Source: Aristaeella hokkaidonensis (GTDB taxonomy: Bacteria; Bacillota; Clostridia; Christensenellales; Aristaeellaceae). Taken from it: a stretch of 64,000 nucleotides of DNA. The stretch spans positions 868,001 to 932,000 of the forward strand of contig NZ_CP068393.1 of NCBI RefSeq assembly GCF_018128945.1, given 5' to 3'. Shown here in pieces: positions 28,555-37,313 of this stretch (positions within the stretch are counted from its first letter, which is position 1; the number at the start of each line of letters is the position of its first letter). Under the pieces are notes generated by a model. That model made no database searches. It was not told the DNA's origin and saw only the letters and a program-made list of their open reading frames with translations. The position numbers were made by a program, and so were the translations under genes.

Positions 28555-28584
28555 ATTATCTCATACGCATCAGAATAAAGTCAA
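28555..28584 (-). promoter_or_regulatory. Promoter of the coiled-coil gene
   Basis: On the minus strand, TTGACT (28584-28579), 18-base spacer, GATAAT (28560-28555). The predicted leader is about 55 bases long. Confidence 0.65.
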
Positions 28585-28650
28585 ACAAAGAAGAAAAGAA
28601 AGATATTGCCTTTTAGGGGAATGATGTTTCGATGTCTACTATATCATGTA

Positions 28651-28679
28651 TTGACAAGACAAAAATAAGACGTTATAAT
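28651..28679 (+). promoter_or_regulatory. Consensus sigma-A promoter of the glmM unit
   Basis: Perfect TTGACA (28651-28656), 17-base spacer, perfect TATAAT (28674-28679). This predicts strong constitutive transcription, with a leader of about 60 bases before glmM. It diverges from the minus-strand promoter about 70 bases to the left; the rest of 28493-28746 shows nothing else recognisable. Confidence 0.92.
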
Positions 28680-28746
28680 ACATCTGATTTTTCGGTGATT
28701 TTGAATTTTCGGACAAAGATTATGTAACTGATAAGGAGGATAAGCA

Positions 28747-30111
28747 ATGGGCAGATATTTCGGAACGGATGGATTCCGCGGCAAAGCCGGCGTTGTTCTG
28801 ACAGCTGAACACGCATTCAAGACAGGAAGATACCTGGGCTGGTATTACGGGAAAAAGCATCTGGATGACAAAGCAAGAATTGTAATCGGTAAAGATACGC
28901 GGCGCTCCTCATACATGTATGAAAGCGCGCTGGCCGCCGGCATTACTTCTTCCGGTGCTGACGCCTATCTGCTGCATGTTACAACGACTCCGTGCGTGAG
29001 CTATATCACGAGAACGGAAGATTTTGACTGCGGCGTGATGATTTCGGCAAGCCATAACGCCTTTTATGATAACGGCATCAAGCTGATGAACGGAAAAGGC
29101 GAAAAGATGGATGACGAACTCCAGGATGCCATTGAAGACTATATTGACGGAAAAACGGAAGAACTGCCCTTTGCGGCGGAAGACCGCATTGGATGCACCG
29201 TTGACTTCTATACCGGCAGAAACCGCTATATCGGATATCTGACCAATCTGGCCACGCGCCCTTTTGAAGATCATAAAGTGGCCCTGGACTGTTCAAACGG
29301 CAGCAGCTGGATGATCGGTCCCGCGGTATTCAATGCGCTTGGCGCAAAAACCTATGTCATACACAATAAGCCGGACGGCCTGAACATCAACCGGAACTGC
29401 GGCAGTACACATATTGAGTCCCTGAAGGAATATGTGAAAGAGAATAAGCTGGACGTTGGTTTCGCTTTTGATGGTGATGCTGACCGTTGCCTGGCTGTGG
29501 ATGAGAACGGCAACGAGGTGAACGGCGACAAGATCATGTACATCTGCGCCAAGTATCTGAAGAGCAAGGGCCAGTTGCCGAGCAATACGGTTGTAACCAC
29601 GATCATGAGTAATTTCGGCCTTTACAAGGCGCTGGATGCGGCCGGAATCAACTATGAGAAGACTGCGGTGGGCGACAGATATGTTTATGAGAATATGAAA
29701 GCTTATAACCACCTGATCGGCGGTGAACAGAGCGGTCATATTATCTTCCGCAAGCATGCCCGGACAGGCGACGGCCTGATCACCGCGATTATGCTGATGG
29801 AAGTGATGATTGATACACAGCTGCCCCTCTCTGTTCTGGCCGAGCCCTGCAAAATGTATCCGCAGGTTCTGAAAAATGTAGTTGTGGACGATAAAGACGG
29901 CACACTGGCTGAACAGAAAGTTATGGATGCGGTGAATCACTGCACAGAGGAGCTTGGCGACACAGGCCGCGTCCTGCTTCGCAAGAGCGGCACAGAGCCG
30001 GTGCTTCGTGTGATGAGCGAGGCAACCAGCACCGAGGAATGTGAAAAGTATGTTGATTATATTATTGAATCCATGAAGGAAAGCGGACATCTGATTGAGG
30101 TGAAAAAATAA
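28747..30111 (+). CDS. glmM: Phosphoglucosamine mutase
   Basis: Converts glucosamine-6-phosphate to glucosamine-1-phosphate for UDP-GlcNAc and peptidoglycan synthesis. The 454-residue product starts GRYFGTDGFRGKAG and has the phosphoserine loop ISASHNAFYDNGIKLM with S102, the same numbering as in E. coli GlmM. It also has the metal loop DGDADRCLAVDENG and the phosphate-binding RKSGTEPVLRVM. The usual SASHNP reads SASHNA here. AAGGAGG precedes the ATG. The stop overlaps the next start by one base (TAATG). Confidence 0.96.
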   Translation: MGRYFGTDGFRGKAGVVLTAEHAFKTGRYLGWYYGKKHLDDKARIVIGKDTRRSSYMYESALAAGITSSGADAYLLHVTTTPCVSYITRTEDFDCGVMISASHNAFYDNGIKLMNGKGEKMDDELQDAIEDYIDGKTEELPFAAEDRIGCTVDFYTGRNRYIGYLTNLATRPFEDHKVALDCSNGSSWMIGPAVFNALGAKTYVIHNKPDGLNINRNCGSTHIESLKEYVKENKLDVGFAFDGDADRCLAVDENGNEVNGDKIMYICAKYLKSKGQLPSNTVVTTIMSNFGLYKALDAAGINYEKTAVGDRYVYENMKAYNHLIGGEQSGHIIFRKHARTGDGLITAIMLMEVMIDTQLPLSVLAEPCKMYPQVLKNVVVDDKDGTLAEQKVMDAVNHCTEELGDTGRVLLRKSGTEPVLRVMSEATSTEECEKYVDYIIESMKESGHLIEVKK

Positions 30112-30770
30112 TGCTGAAGACAAAAGATCTGTATGACCTGACTCATACCCGGGCTGCATCCATCCTGGAGAATACTGAATATCCCTGGGAAGCACTTGCC
30201 AAAATCAAGGACTTTATCATCGAATTAGGCAAAACCCTGCCCAAGGATGAGTTTGATGAAGTCAGTGAGAACGTCTGGATTGCCAAAGATGCAAAGATTT
30301 ATCCCAACAACTATATCGGAGCGCCCGCTATCATCGGACACGAAACCGAAGTCCGGCCTGGTGCGTTCATCCGCGGCAGTGCGCTTGTCGGAGATCACTG
30401 TGTGGTTGGCAACAGCACTGAGCTGAAAAACGTGATCCTTTTTGACAACGTACAGGTTCCGCACTACAATTATGTCGGCGACAGTATTCTGGGATACAAA
30501 AGCCATATGGGTGCCGGTTCCATCACGTCCAATGTGAAAAGTGACAAACTGCTTGTTGTTGTCAAATGCGGAGATGAAAGAATCGAAACCGGACTGAAAA
30601 AGATCGGCGCCATGCTGGGAGACCGGGTGGAAGTAGGATGCAACAGCGTTCTGAATCCCGGTACAGTCATCGGGCGTGATTCCAATGTGTACCCGACATC
30701 CTGCGTACGCGGTACAATCCCGGAGAAAAGCATCTGGAAAAACAACGGTACCGTTGTTGCAAAGAAATAA
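30111..30770 (+). CDS. Left-handed beta-helix protein resembling the GlmU acetyltransferase domain
   Basis: A 219-residue protein. After a helical N-terminus (about 1-55) come hexapeptide repeats of a left-handed parallel beta-helix (IAKDAKIYPNNYIGAPAIIGHETEVRPGAFIRGSA in outline). The segment VPHYNYVGDSILG...MGAGSITSN aligns by eye with GlmU's HLTYIGDAEIG...IGAGTITCNYDG, keeping the catalytic-type His (H118) but lacking YDG. There is no nucleotidyltransferase domain. Its place directly after glmM suggests acetyl or nucleotidyl chemistry on amino-sugar phosphates, but the activity is inferred. Similar proteins are often labelled UDP-GlcNAc pyrophosphorylase-like. Confidence 0.85.
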   Translation: MLKTKDLYDLTHTRAASILENTEYPWEALAKIKDFIIELGKTLPKDEFDEVSENVWIAKDAKIYPNNYIGAPAIIGHETEVRPGAFIRGSALVGDHCVVGNSTELKNVILFDNVQVPHYNYVGDSILGYKSHMGAGSITSNVKSDKLLVVVKCGDERIETGLKKIGAMLGDRVEVGCNSVLNPGTVIGRDSNVYPTSCVRGTIPEKSIWKNNGTVVAKK

Positions 30771-30806
30771 AAAAGTAAAAAAAATCATTTCAAGGGGGAA
30801 ATGAAA

Positions 30807-31538
30807 ATGAAGGTTATTATCGCAAAGGACTATGAAGACGGTGCATGTAAAGCTGCGGACATTATCGAGAAGATTGTGAGAGAAAATCCCGAATGTACGC
30901 TCGGCCTGGCAACAGGATCCAGCCCGGTAGGAATGTACAGGGAACTGGCGCGGCGCTGCAGGGAGGAAGGCCTGGATTTCAGCCGGATTCACAGCGTGAA
31001 CCTGGACGAATACGTAGGCCTGGACGGTACGCATGACCAGAGCTATCGCTATTTCATGAATACCAATCTGTTTGACCATATCAACATTGACAAGGCCAAC
31101 ACCTATGTGGCCAAAGGTACCGGTGATGTTGCGGCGAACCTGAAAGAGTTCAATGACATACTGGACAAGACAGAGATTGAAATTCAGGTTCTGGGCGTCG
31201 GCCCGGACGGTCATCTCGGATTCAATGAGCCCGGTGAAACCCTGTATGACGGCGCCCATGAGGAAACACTGGATGATTCCACAATCGAGGCCAACAAACG
31301 GTTCTTTGCGAGCAAGGAAGATGTTCCCACGCATGCGGTAACAATGGGCATGGGAAACATCATGCGGGCGAAGCGCCTGATCATGATCATTAACGGCAAT
31401 AAGCAGGAAGCGGCCACCAAGCTGCTGATACAGGACAAGATTGATCCGAAATGCCCCTGCACCTTTATGCGGCTGCACAGGGATGCCACAGTGATTATTG
31501 AAAAGAAACTGGCTGATGAAATCGGCTACAAGGCGTAA
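30807..31538 (+). CDS. nagB: Glucosamine-6-phosphate deaminase
   Basis: Reversibly converts glucosamine-6-phosphate to fructose-6-phosphate and ammonia. The 243-residue product has LATGSSPVGMYRELA, NLDEYVGLD, the catalytic region LGVGPDGHLGFNEPG and VTMGMGNIMRAKRLIM. ATG 30807 is preferred over ATG 30801 because AAGGGGGAA ends at 30800 and leaves six bases to 30807. It shares the substrate GlcN6P with GlmM upstream, so the unit balances amino-sugar use between cell wall and glycolysis. No nagA is adjacent. Confidence 0.96.
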   Translation: MKVIIAKDYEDGACKAADIIEKIVRENPECTLGLATGSSPVGMYRELARRCREEGLDFSRIHSVNLDEYVGLDGTHDQSYRYFMNTNLFDHINIDKANTYVAKGTGDVAANLKEFNDILDKTEIEIQVLGVGPDGHLGFNEPGETLYDGAHEETLDDSTIEANKRFFASKEDVPTHAVTMGMGNIMRAKRLIMIINGNKQEAATKLLIQDKIDPKCPCTFMRLHRDATVIIEKKLADEIGYKA

Positions 31539-31540
31539 AA

Positions 31541-32359
31541 ATGTTTCATGCTGAAAAAGTATTCCCGGGAGTGACGCATATCTCCGATGCCATGGGTGTC
31601 TCCATGACGCTGATTGAGGGAACGGAACGTGCCATACTCTTTGATACGGGATACGGAACAGAAAATGTAAAAGCCTTTGTGCAGACACTGACAGGGAAAC
31701 CTGTCAGTGTGCTGCTTTCTCACGGTCATCATGATCATATTTTGGGCGTCAGATGGTTCGGCGAAAGCAGGATGTGTTCCGAAGATCTGGATGAATTCAG
31801 ACAGCGGACAGGCTCTCTGCAGAGAATGAAGGTGGCAAAGCAGGCGGAACAGAAAGGTGTACTGATACCGGAAGACTTTATGTCTGTATGCTTCAAGGCG
31901 CCGGAACCCATCCTCTTTGACGAATCTTCCGGCCGGTTTGAACGGACAACAGTGGAGCTTGGCCATATGCAGGTGCAGGTGATTCATGTTCCCGGACATA
32001 CACCGGGAAGTATTGTGCTGTATCTGAAGGAACTGCAGCTGCTTCTGACAGGCGACGACTGGAATCCCTGCACATGGATATGGTTTCCTTCTTCTCTGCC
32101 GGTGCGCAGATGGCGGGAAAACATGAAAGATCTGATCCGTACTCTGGAAAAGGAACATGGACAGGAAATCCTGTATGTGCTCTGCTCCCATCAGCCGATG
32201 GTAAGAGTGGCAGGGGAACTGAAAGCATTTCTTGAGTATATGGACAATGAAAGGCTGGAATCCGCGCCGGCTGTGGATATGGGCGTGCCTATAGAAACCC
32301 ATGAAATCCGGAAAGAGCCGGAAGGATGGACCCTTCTGTTCGATAAGGAAAAGAAATAA
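31541..32359 (+). CDS. Metallo-beta-lactamase-fold hydrolase
   Basis: A 272-residue protein with the binuclear metal motif HxHxDH in LLSHGHHDHILG and further metal-site motifs VIHVPGHTPGSIVLYL and LLLTGDDWNP. It belongs to the glyoxalase-II/MBL superfamily. The substrate cannot be set from sequence: hydrolases of thioesters, lactones or phosphodiesters share this fold. It starts 2 bases after nagB and is the last gene of the glmM unit, ending at a hairpin shared with the convergent glutamine synthetase gene. Confidence 0.87.
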   Translation: MFHAEKVFPGVTHISDAMGVSMTLIEGTERAILFDTGYGTENVKAFVQTLTGKPVSVLLSHGHHDHILGVRWFGESRMCSEDLDEFRQRTGSLQRMKVAKQAEQKGVLIPEDFMSVCFKAPEPILFDESSGRFERTTVELGHMQVQVIHVPGHTPGSIVLYLKELQLLLTGDDWNPCTWIWFPSSLPVRRWRENMKDLIRTLEKEHGQEILYVLCSHQPMVRVAGELKAFLEYMDNERLESAPAVDMGVPIETHEIRKEPEGWTLLFDKEKK

Positions 32360-32394
32360 AATACAGGCTGCCGTACGGCAGCCTGTTCTGTATT
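32360..32394. terminator. Hairpin between two convergent genes
   Basis: The inner stem ACAGGCTGCCG/CGGCAGCCTGT (32363-32373 with 32376-32386) competes with an outer AATACAG/CTGTATT pairing (32360-32366 with 32388-32394). There is no clean T-run on either strand. It lies between convergent genes and probably ends both transcripts. Confidence 0.65.
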
Positions 32395-32399
32395 TCGGA

Positions 32400-34484
32400 T
32401 CAGATGCTGAAAAGCAGTTCGTTATAAGTCGGGAACGGCCAGTAACTGCGTTCAGTCAGCTGCTCAAGCGCGTCAGCGGAGGAACGCAGGTCTGACATGG
32501 CAGGCAGAACGGTGTCATGCATATAGCGGGCTGCCGCCAGTAGATCGTCTCCGGCAGGGAAGGCTCTGACAGCAGACTCGAGCATGGAGAGATCGCGGTT
32601 CAGCTGATCTGTGGTGCTGCAAAGCGTGGACACCAGCTCGGTACCGCTGGATAAATCGATGCCGATTTCCCGGATGTTCCTGGACGCAGCGGCAATATCG
32701 CCGGTGAAACGAAGTACGGCAGGCAGGATCTGACGGCGGGTCATCATAATCATGGTTTTAGCTTCGATCATGATGATTTTGGCGTAGGAATCCAGGCCGA
32801 TATCCCGGCGTGAACGAAGCTCAGACTCGGAAAGAACCTTATGGGTCTCAAAAAGGCGGATATTCTTTTCTGCTGTATAGCAGGGGAGTGCGTCCACTGT
32901 GGAATCCAGACGGGCAAGACCGCGCTTCTCAGCCTCTTCCACCCATTCATCTGTATAGTTGTTACCGTTGAAAATGATGCGTTTATGATCGTGAATGGTT
33001 CTGACGATAAGATCATGCAGGGCAGTGCGGAAATCGGCTGCATTTTCAAGTTCGTCAGCAAACTGACGGAGACTTTCCGCGACAATGGTATTCAATACAA
33101 CATTGGCATCAGAAATGGAATCAGATGAACCGAGGGAACGGAATTCAAATTTGTTGCCGGTAAAGGCAAAGGGAGAGGTCCGGTTGCGGTCTGTGGTGTC
33201 TTTCGGGAACTTTGGAAGCACATGAACGCCGATGGTCATGTCAGTTTTTTCACGGCCGTTATAGATGGAACCGGCTTCCAGTGCTTCAAGGATTTCAGTC
33301 AGCTCATCTCCCAGGAAGATGCTGATGATTGCAGGAGGAGCCTCGCAACCTCCGAGACGATGATCGTTTCCGGCAGAGGCCACGGATGCACGGAGAAGAT
33401 CCTGGTAGTCATCCACAGCTTTGATCACAGAAGTCAGGAAAAGCAGGAACTGGGCGCTTTCATGAGGACTGTCACCGGGATTCAGAAGATTATAGCCGGT
33501 ATTGGTAAACATGGACCAGTTGTTATGTTTGCCGCTGCCGTTGACGCCGGCAAAAGGCTTTTCTGACAGTAAACAATGAAGACCGTGGCGGCGGGCGACT
33601 TTCTTCATGATTTCCATTGTCAGCTGATTGTGGTCGCAGGCAACATTCACGATGGAATAGATCGGAGCCATTTCATGCTGAGCGGGAGCGGTCTCGTTAT
33701 GTTCTGTTTTAGCAAGTACGCCGACTTTCCACAGCTCTTCATTCAGCTCTGTCATAAAAGCCTGAACCCGGGTCTTGATGGTGCCGAAGAAATGATCACC
33801 CAGCTCCTGCCCTTTGGGAGCAGGGGCACCGAAAAGTGTGCGTCCAGAAAAAATCAGGTCGCTGCGTTTGTCATAAAGCTCTTTCTCGATCAGAAAATAC
33901 TCCTGCTCGGGACCGACTGTGGGCATCACGCGGGTAGCATCCAGACGGCCGAACAAACGGAGAATGCGGACTGCCTGCCTGTTCAGCGCTTCCATGGACC
34001 GAAGCAAAGGAGTCTTTTTATCCAGCGCTTCTCCGCCGTAGGAACAGTAAGCTGTCGGAATGCAGAGAACGTGTTCCTTGATAAAGGCATAGGAGGTAGG
34101 ATCCCAGGCAGTATAACCGCGCGCCTCAAAAGTGGAGCGCAGACCGCCGCTGGGGAGGGAGGAAGCGTCCGCTTCGCCGCGGACCAGCTCTTTCCCGGAA
34201 AACTCCTGGATGACTTTGCCGCCCTGTACAGGAGTAATAAAAGCATCATGCTTTTCAGCCGTGACGGAGTTCAACGGCTGGAACCAGTGCGTATAATGTG
34301 TGGCGCCGCGTTCCAGTGCCCAATCCTTCATGGCGTTTGCAACAACGCTGGCAACCTGGGGATCAAGACGGCGGCCTTCATCAATGGTCTTATGCAGGGT
34401 TTTGTAGGTTTCCTTGGGGAGACGCTGGCGCATCACGGAATCATTGAATACATTGATACCGAAATTCTCTTCGACAAACGCCAT
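32400..34484 (-). CDS. glnN: Type III glutamine synthetase
   Basis: ATP-dependent synthesis of glutamine from glutamate and ammonia by the large GSIII enzyme common in rumen and gut anaerobes. The 694-residue length fits GSIII rather than GSI (about 450). Visible motifs are [51 protein letters not shown] and [21 protein letters not shown] precedes ATG 34484; an upstream in-frame ATG pair near 34505 lies before this site and is unlikely. It is monocistronic on the minus strand with its own promoter. Confidence 0.95.
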   Translation of the reverse strand: MAFVEENFGINVFNDSVMRQRLPKETYKTLHKTIDEGRRLDPQVASVVANAMKDWALERGATHYTHWFQPLNSVTAEKHDAFITPVQGGKVIQEFSGKELVRGEADASSLPSGGLRSTFEARGYTAWDPTSYAFIKEHVLCIPTAYCSYGGEALDKKTPLLRSMEALNRQAVRILRLFGRLDATRVMPTVGPEQEYFLIEKELYDKRSDLIFSGRTLFGAPAPKGQELGDHFFGTIKTRVQAFMTELNEELWKVGVLAKTEHNETAPAQHEMAPIYSIVNVACDHNQLTMEIMKKVARRHGLHCLLSEKPFAGVNGSGKHNNWSMFTNTGYNLLNPGDSPHESAQFLLFLTSVIKAVDDYQDLLRASVASAGNDHRLGGCEAPPAIISIFLGDELTEILEALEAGSIYNGREKTDMTIGVHVLPKFPKDTTDRNRTSPFAFTGNKFEFRSLGSSDSISDANVVLNTIVAESLRQFADELENAADFRTALHDLIVRTIHDHKRIIFNGNNYTDEWVEEAEKRGLARLDSTVDALPCYTAEKNIRLFETHKVLSESELRSRRDIGLDSYAKIIMIEAKTMIMMTRRQILPAVLRFTGDIAAASRNIREIGIDLSSGTELVSTLCSTTDQLNRDLSMLESAVRAFPAGDDLLAAARYMHDTVLPAMSDLRSSADALEQLTERSYWPFPTYNELLFSI

Positions 34485-34519
34485 TGGAATCCCACCTTTC
34501 ATCATCGTAAGTATATGTC

Positions 34520-34548
34520 AGTTTAGAAGAGATAAAGAACCGTGTCAA
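34520..34548 (-). promoter_or_regulatory. Promoter of the glutamine synthetase gene
   Basis: On the minus strand, TTGACA (34548-34543), 17-base spacer, TAAACT (34525-34520). The leader before ATG 34484 is about 30 bases. Confidence 0.8.
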
Positions 34549-34648
34549 GGGTTTATTCATAAGAAGCACAGGGATGCATAACAAAGGGCAGCATAAAAAA
34601 CGTAACAATTAATACATATTTTTTTCGGGGGATTTATGGTATCATATA

Positions 34649-34668
34649 TTCGCACGCTAAAGTGTGAA
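34649..34668. repeat. Imperfect inverted repeat before yerC
   Basis: TTCGCAC (34649-34655) and GTGTGAA (34662-34668) form an inverted repeat with one G-T position and a 6-base centre. It lies just downstream of a possible -10 (TATCAT, 34640-34645) and 22 bases before the yerC start. It could be an operator or a leader hairpin. Confidence 0.4.
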
Positions 34669-34689
34669 ATTGAGCGGGAAGTGACGTTT

Positions 34690-34986
34690 ATGTTTGAACC
34701 TAAAATCAGAAACAGTCAGACCGATCTGCTGATGAAGGCTATCCTTACGCTGAAGAGCGAAGAAGATGCGTATCGCTTCTTTGAGGATATCTGTACGATC
34801 CCGGAAATCAAGAGCATCAGCCAGCGGCTGGAAGTGGCTTATCTGCTTGACAGAAAGGAAACTTACCAGAAGATCGCGGAGGAGACCGGCGCATCCAGTG
34901 CTACGATCTCCAGGGTTAACCGCTCGCTTTCATACGGAGCGGACGGCTATCGCCGTGTTCTTGATGCTATGGGAGAAGAAAAATAA
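34690..34986 (+). CDS. yerC: YerC/YecD-type TrpR-fold DNA-binding protein
   Basis: A 98-residue TrpR-superfamily protein of the YerC/YecD group. The core is LKSEEDAYRFFEDICTIPEIKSISQRLEVAYLLDRKETYQKIAEETGASSATISRVNRSL, with the helix-turn-helix at about residues 58-78. YerC homologues lack a clear co-repressor assignment. ATG 34690 is preferred because family members start near MFEPKIRN; the frame is open further upstream into the inverted repeat. In Bacillus subtilis yerC also lies just upstream of pcrA-ligA, so the neighbourhood is conserved. Confidence 0.88.
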   Translation: MFEPKIRNSQTDLLMKAILTLKSEEDAYRFFEDICTIPEIKSISQRLEVAYLLDRKETYQKIAEETGASSATISRVNRSLSYGADGYRRVLDAMGEEK

Positions 34987-34988
34987 GC

Positions 34989-37313
34989 ATGGATCTGACT
35001 ACATTAAACCCGGAACAACGAAGGGCTGCCGAGACGCTGGATGGCCCTGTACTGATCCTGGCCGGAGCAGGAAGCGGGAAAACCCGGGCACTGACTTACC
35101 GGGTCGCAAACCTGATTGACCACGGAGTGCCGGCCTGGTCGATTCTGGCACTGACATTTACCAACAAGGCCGCAAAAGAAATGAAGACGAGGGTGCAGAG
35201 CCTGATTGGTGAAGAGAAGGCTGAAGAAGCCTGGATAAGCACCTTTCACTCCACCTGTGCCCGGATTCTTCGCAGAGATATTGAAAAGATCGGATACAGC
35301 CGGTCTTTTACGATTTATGATGACGATGATCAGCAGAGGATCCTGAAGGATATCCTGAAACAGCAGAATATAGACGATAAGTTCCTGCCGGTAAGGGAAA
35401 TACGGGCTAAAATCAGCGACGCAAAAAACAAAATGCTCATGCCGGATGAATGGTTCGCAAAGTCACTGCGCGACAGAAGATCCTCCATGATCCATGATGT
35501 CATGACGGAATATGAAAAGCGCATGAAATCAATGAATGCGCTTGATTTTGATGACCTGCTGCTGAAAACCCTTGTATTGCTGGCCGACCATCCGCCTGTC
35601 CTGGAGGTATACCGGAGACGATTCAGGTATGTCATGGTCGATGAGTATCAGGATACAAACCGCACACAATATGAGCTGCTGAGACTGCTGACAGCGGAAA
35701 GCCGGAATCTATGCGTGGTCGGGGATGATGACCAGAGCATATACGGATGGCGCGGCGCGGATATACGGAATATCCTCGAATTTGAAAATGATTACCCGGA
35801 TGCAGTCGTCATCAAACTGGAGCAGAATTACCGCTCCACAGGCAATATCCTGGACGCTGCCAATCAGGTTATTGCCCATAATGAAGGCCGGAAGGACAAA
35901 ACCCTGTGGACGGAACACGGCGACGGAGACAAGATTGTCAGTTACTGCGGACAGGATGAAAGAGACGAAGCGGCCTGGATTATCCAGCAGATTCAGGAAC
36001 TGAAAAAACAGGGAATACAATATGGGGACGTAGCGCTGCTTTACCGTACGAACGCACAGAGCCGTATTCCTGAAGAAGTACTTATGCAGGCCGGGATTCC
36101 TTACAGGGTTTTCGGCGGGCAGAAATTCTACGAACGCAAGGAAATCAAGGATATCCTGGCATATCTGAGGGTGGTTGCCAATCCGGCGGACGATATTTCG
36201 CTGACCCGTATTATCAATGTACCCAAAAGATCGATCGGGGATACAACAGTTCAGGCGCTGGCAGAACATGCAGCAAGACAGGGCCTGCCGCTTTTTGCCG
36301 CGATGGCGGATCTTCCTGATGATATGAGCAGCCGCGCCAGAAACAGCGTGACAGAGTTTTTCCGCCTGATGACAATGCTGTGCGCCATGAAAGAAACCAT
36401 GGAGCTTGAAGCTTTTGTGGAGATGCTGATCCAGATGACGGGCCTGGAGGAACAGTACCGGAAAGAAGACACTGAGGAATCACTGAACAGAATTGAAAAC
36501 ATACAGGAATTCCGTGGCTCGGTGCATGAATTCGCGATGCTGGGTGAACAGCCGACCCTGGAGGCATACCTTGAGAATGTGGCGCTTGTGACAGATCTTG
36601 ACCGGGCGGAAGACCGGAGCGGATATGTGACAATGATGACCCTTCACTCAGCCAAAGGTCTGGAATTTGACAATGTTTTCATTCCCGGTATGGAAGAGGG
36701 CATTTTCCCGTCGGCCAGAAGTCTGGAGGAGGACAACAGGCTGGAAGAGGAAAGGCGACTGATGTATGTCGGTATAACAAGGGCAAGAAAACGGCTGTAT
36801 CTGTCACGCGCATCTGAACGGATGATGTACAACCAGTACAGTCATAATCCGCCGAGCCGATTCCTGGAGGAAATACCTGCCAGACTGGTCAGGGAAGAGT
36901 ATTCCGCAGCCGCAGGATACGGATATGGACGAAGGATCGAAAAGAGACCGGGACGTACAGAAAACTTCAGCACATGGGAGAGCGAGTTCCCGGAAACTGA
37001 AACGGTCAAACGTATACCGCTGGCTTCACTTGGCAAGCCGAAGCTGAAGCTGAACGGACAGAACCTGAACAGTATTCCTGGTGTGTCCAGGGGTTTTACA
37101 GGCAGCGCTGCAAACGCATTTGCAGGGTCTGCCATGCAGAAACTCTTCAGTCCGGGCGAAAGAGTCAGGCATCCGAAGTTTGGTTTCGGGGAAGTGACCG
37201 AAGTTTCCGGAAACGGCGCAGAAGCGAGAATCAGGATCAATTTTGAGACGGCCGGTGAGCGTGAACTCTCACTGGCGGTGGCTCCGATCGTAAAAGTGGG
37301 GGAAAAGGAATGA
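34989..37313 (+). CDS. pcrA: ATP-dependent DNA helicase PcrA/UvrD
   Basis: Superfamily 1A 3'-5' helicase acting in repair, plasmid replication and removal of RecA. The 774-residue product has a Q motif (LNPEQRRA), Walker A AGAGSGKT (25-32), ALTFTNKAAKEM, VDEYQDTN, GDDDQSIYGWRGAD, LEQNYRSTGNIL, MTLHSAKGLEF and YVGITRARKRL. The C-terminal tail ends with a Tudor-like segment, GERVRHPKFGFGEV, which binds RNA polymerase in B. subtilis PcrA. It follows yerC after 2 bases, and its stop overlaps the ligA ATG. No pcrB is present between them. Confidence 0.97.
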   Translation: MDLTTLNPEQRRAAETLDGPVLILAGAGSGKTRALTYRVANLIDHGVPAWSILALTFTNKAAKEMKTRVQSLIGEEKAEEAWISTFHSTCARILRRDIEKIGYSRSFTIYDDDDQQRILKDILKQQNIDDKFLPVREIRAKISDAKNKMLMPDEWFAKSLRDRRSSMIHDVMTEYEKRMKSMNALDFDDLLLKTLVLLADHPPVLEVYRRRFRYVMVDEYQDTNRTQYELLRLLTAESRNLCVVGDDDQSIYGWRGADIRNILEFENDYPDAVVIKLEQNYRSTGNILDAANQVIAHNEGRKDKTLWTEHGDGDKIVSYCGQDERDEAAWIIQQIQELKKQGIQYGDVALLYRTNAQSRIPEEVLMQAGIPYRVFGGQKFYERKEIKDILAYLRVVANPADDISLTRIINVPKRSIGDTTVQALAEHAARQGLPLFAAMADLPDDMSSRARNSVTEFFRLMTMLCAMKETMELEAFVEMLIQMTGLEEQYRKEDTEESLNRIENIQEFRGSVHEFAMLGEQPTLEAYLENVALVTDLDRAEDRSGYVTMMTLHSAKGLEFDNVFIPGMEEGIFPSARSLEEDNRLEEERRLMYVGITRARKRLYLSRASERMMYNQYSHNPPSRFLEEIPARLVREEYSAAAGYGYGRRIEKRPGRTENFSTWESEFPETETVKRIPLASLGKPKLKLNGQNLNSIPGVSRGFTGSAANAFAGSAMQKLFSPGERVRHPKFGFGEVTEVSGNGAEARIRINFETAGERELSLAVAPIVKVGEKE

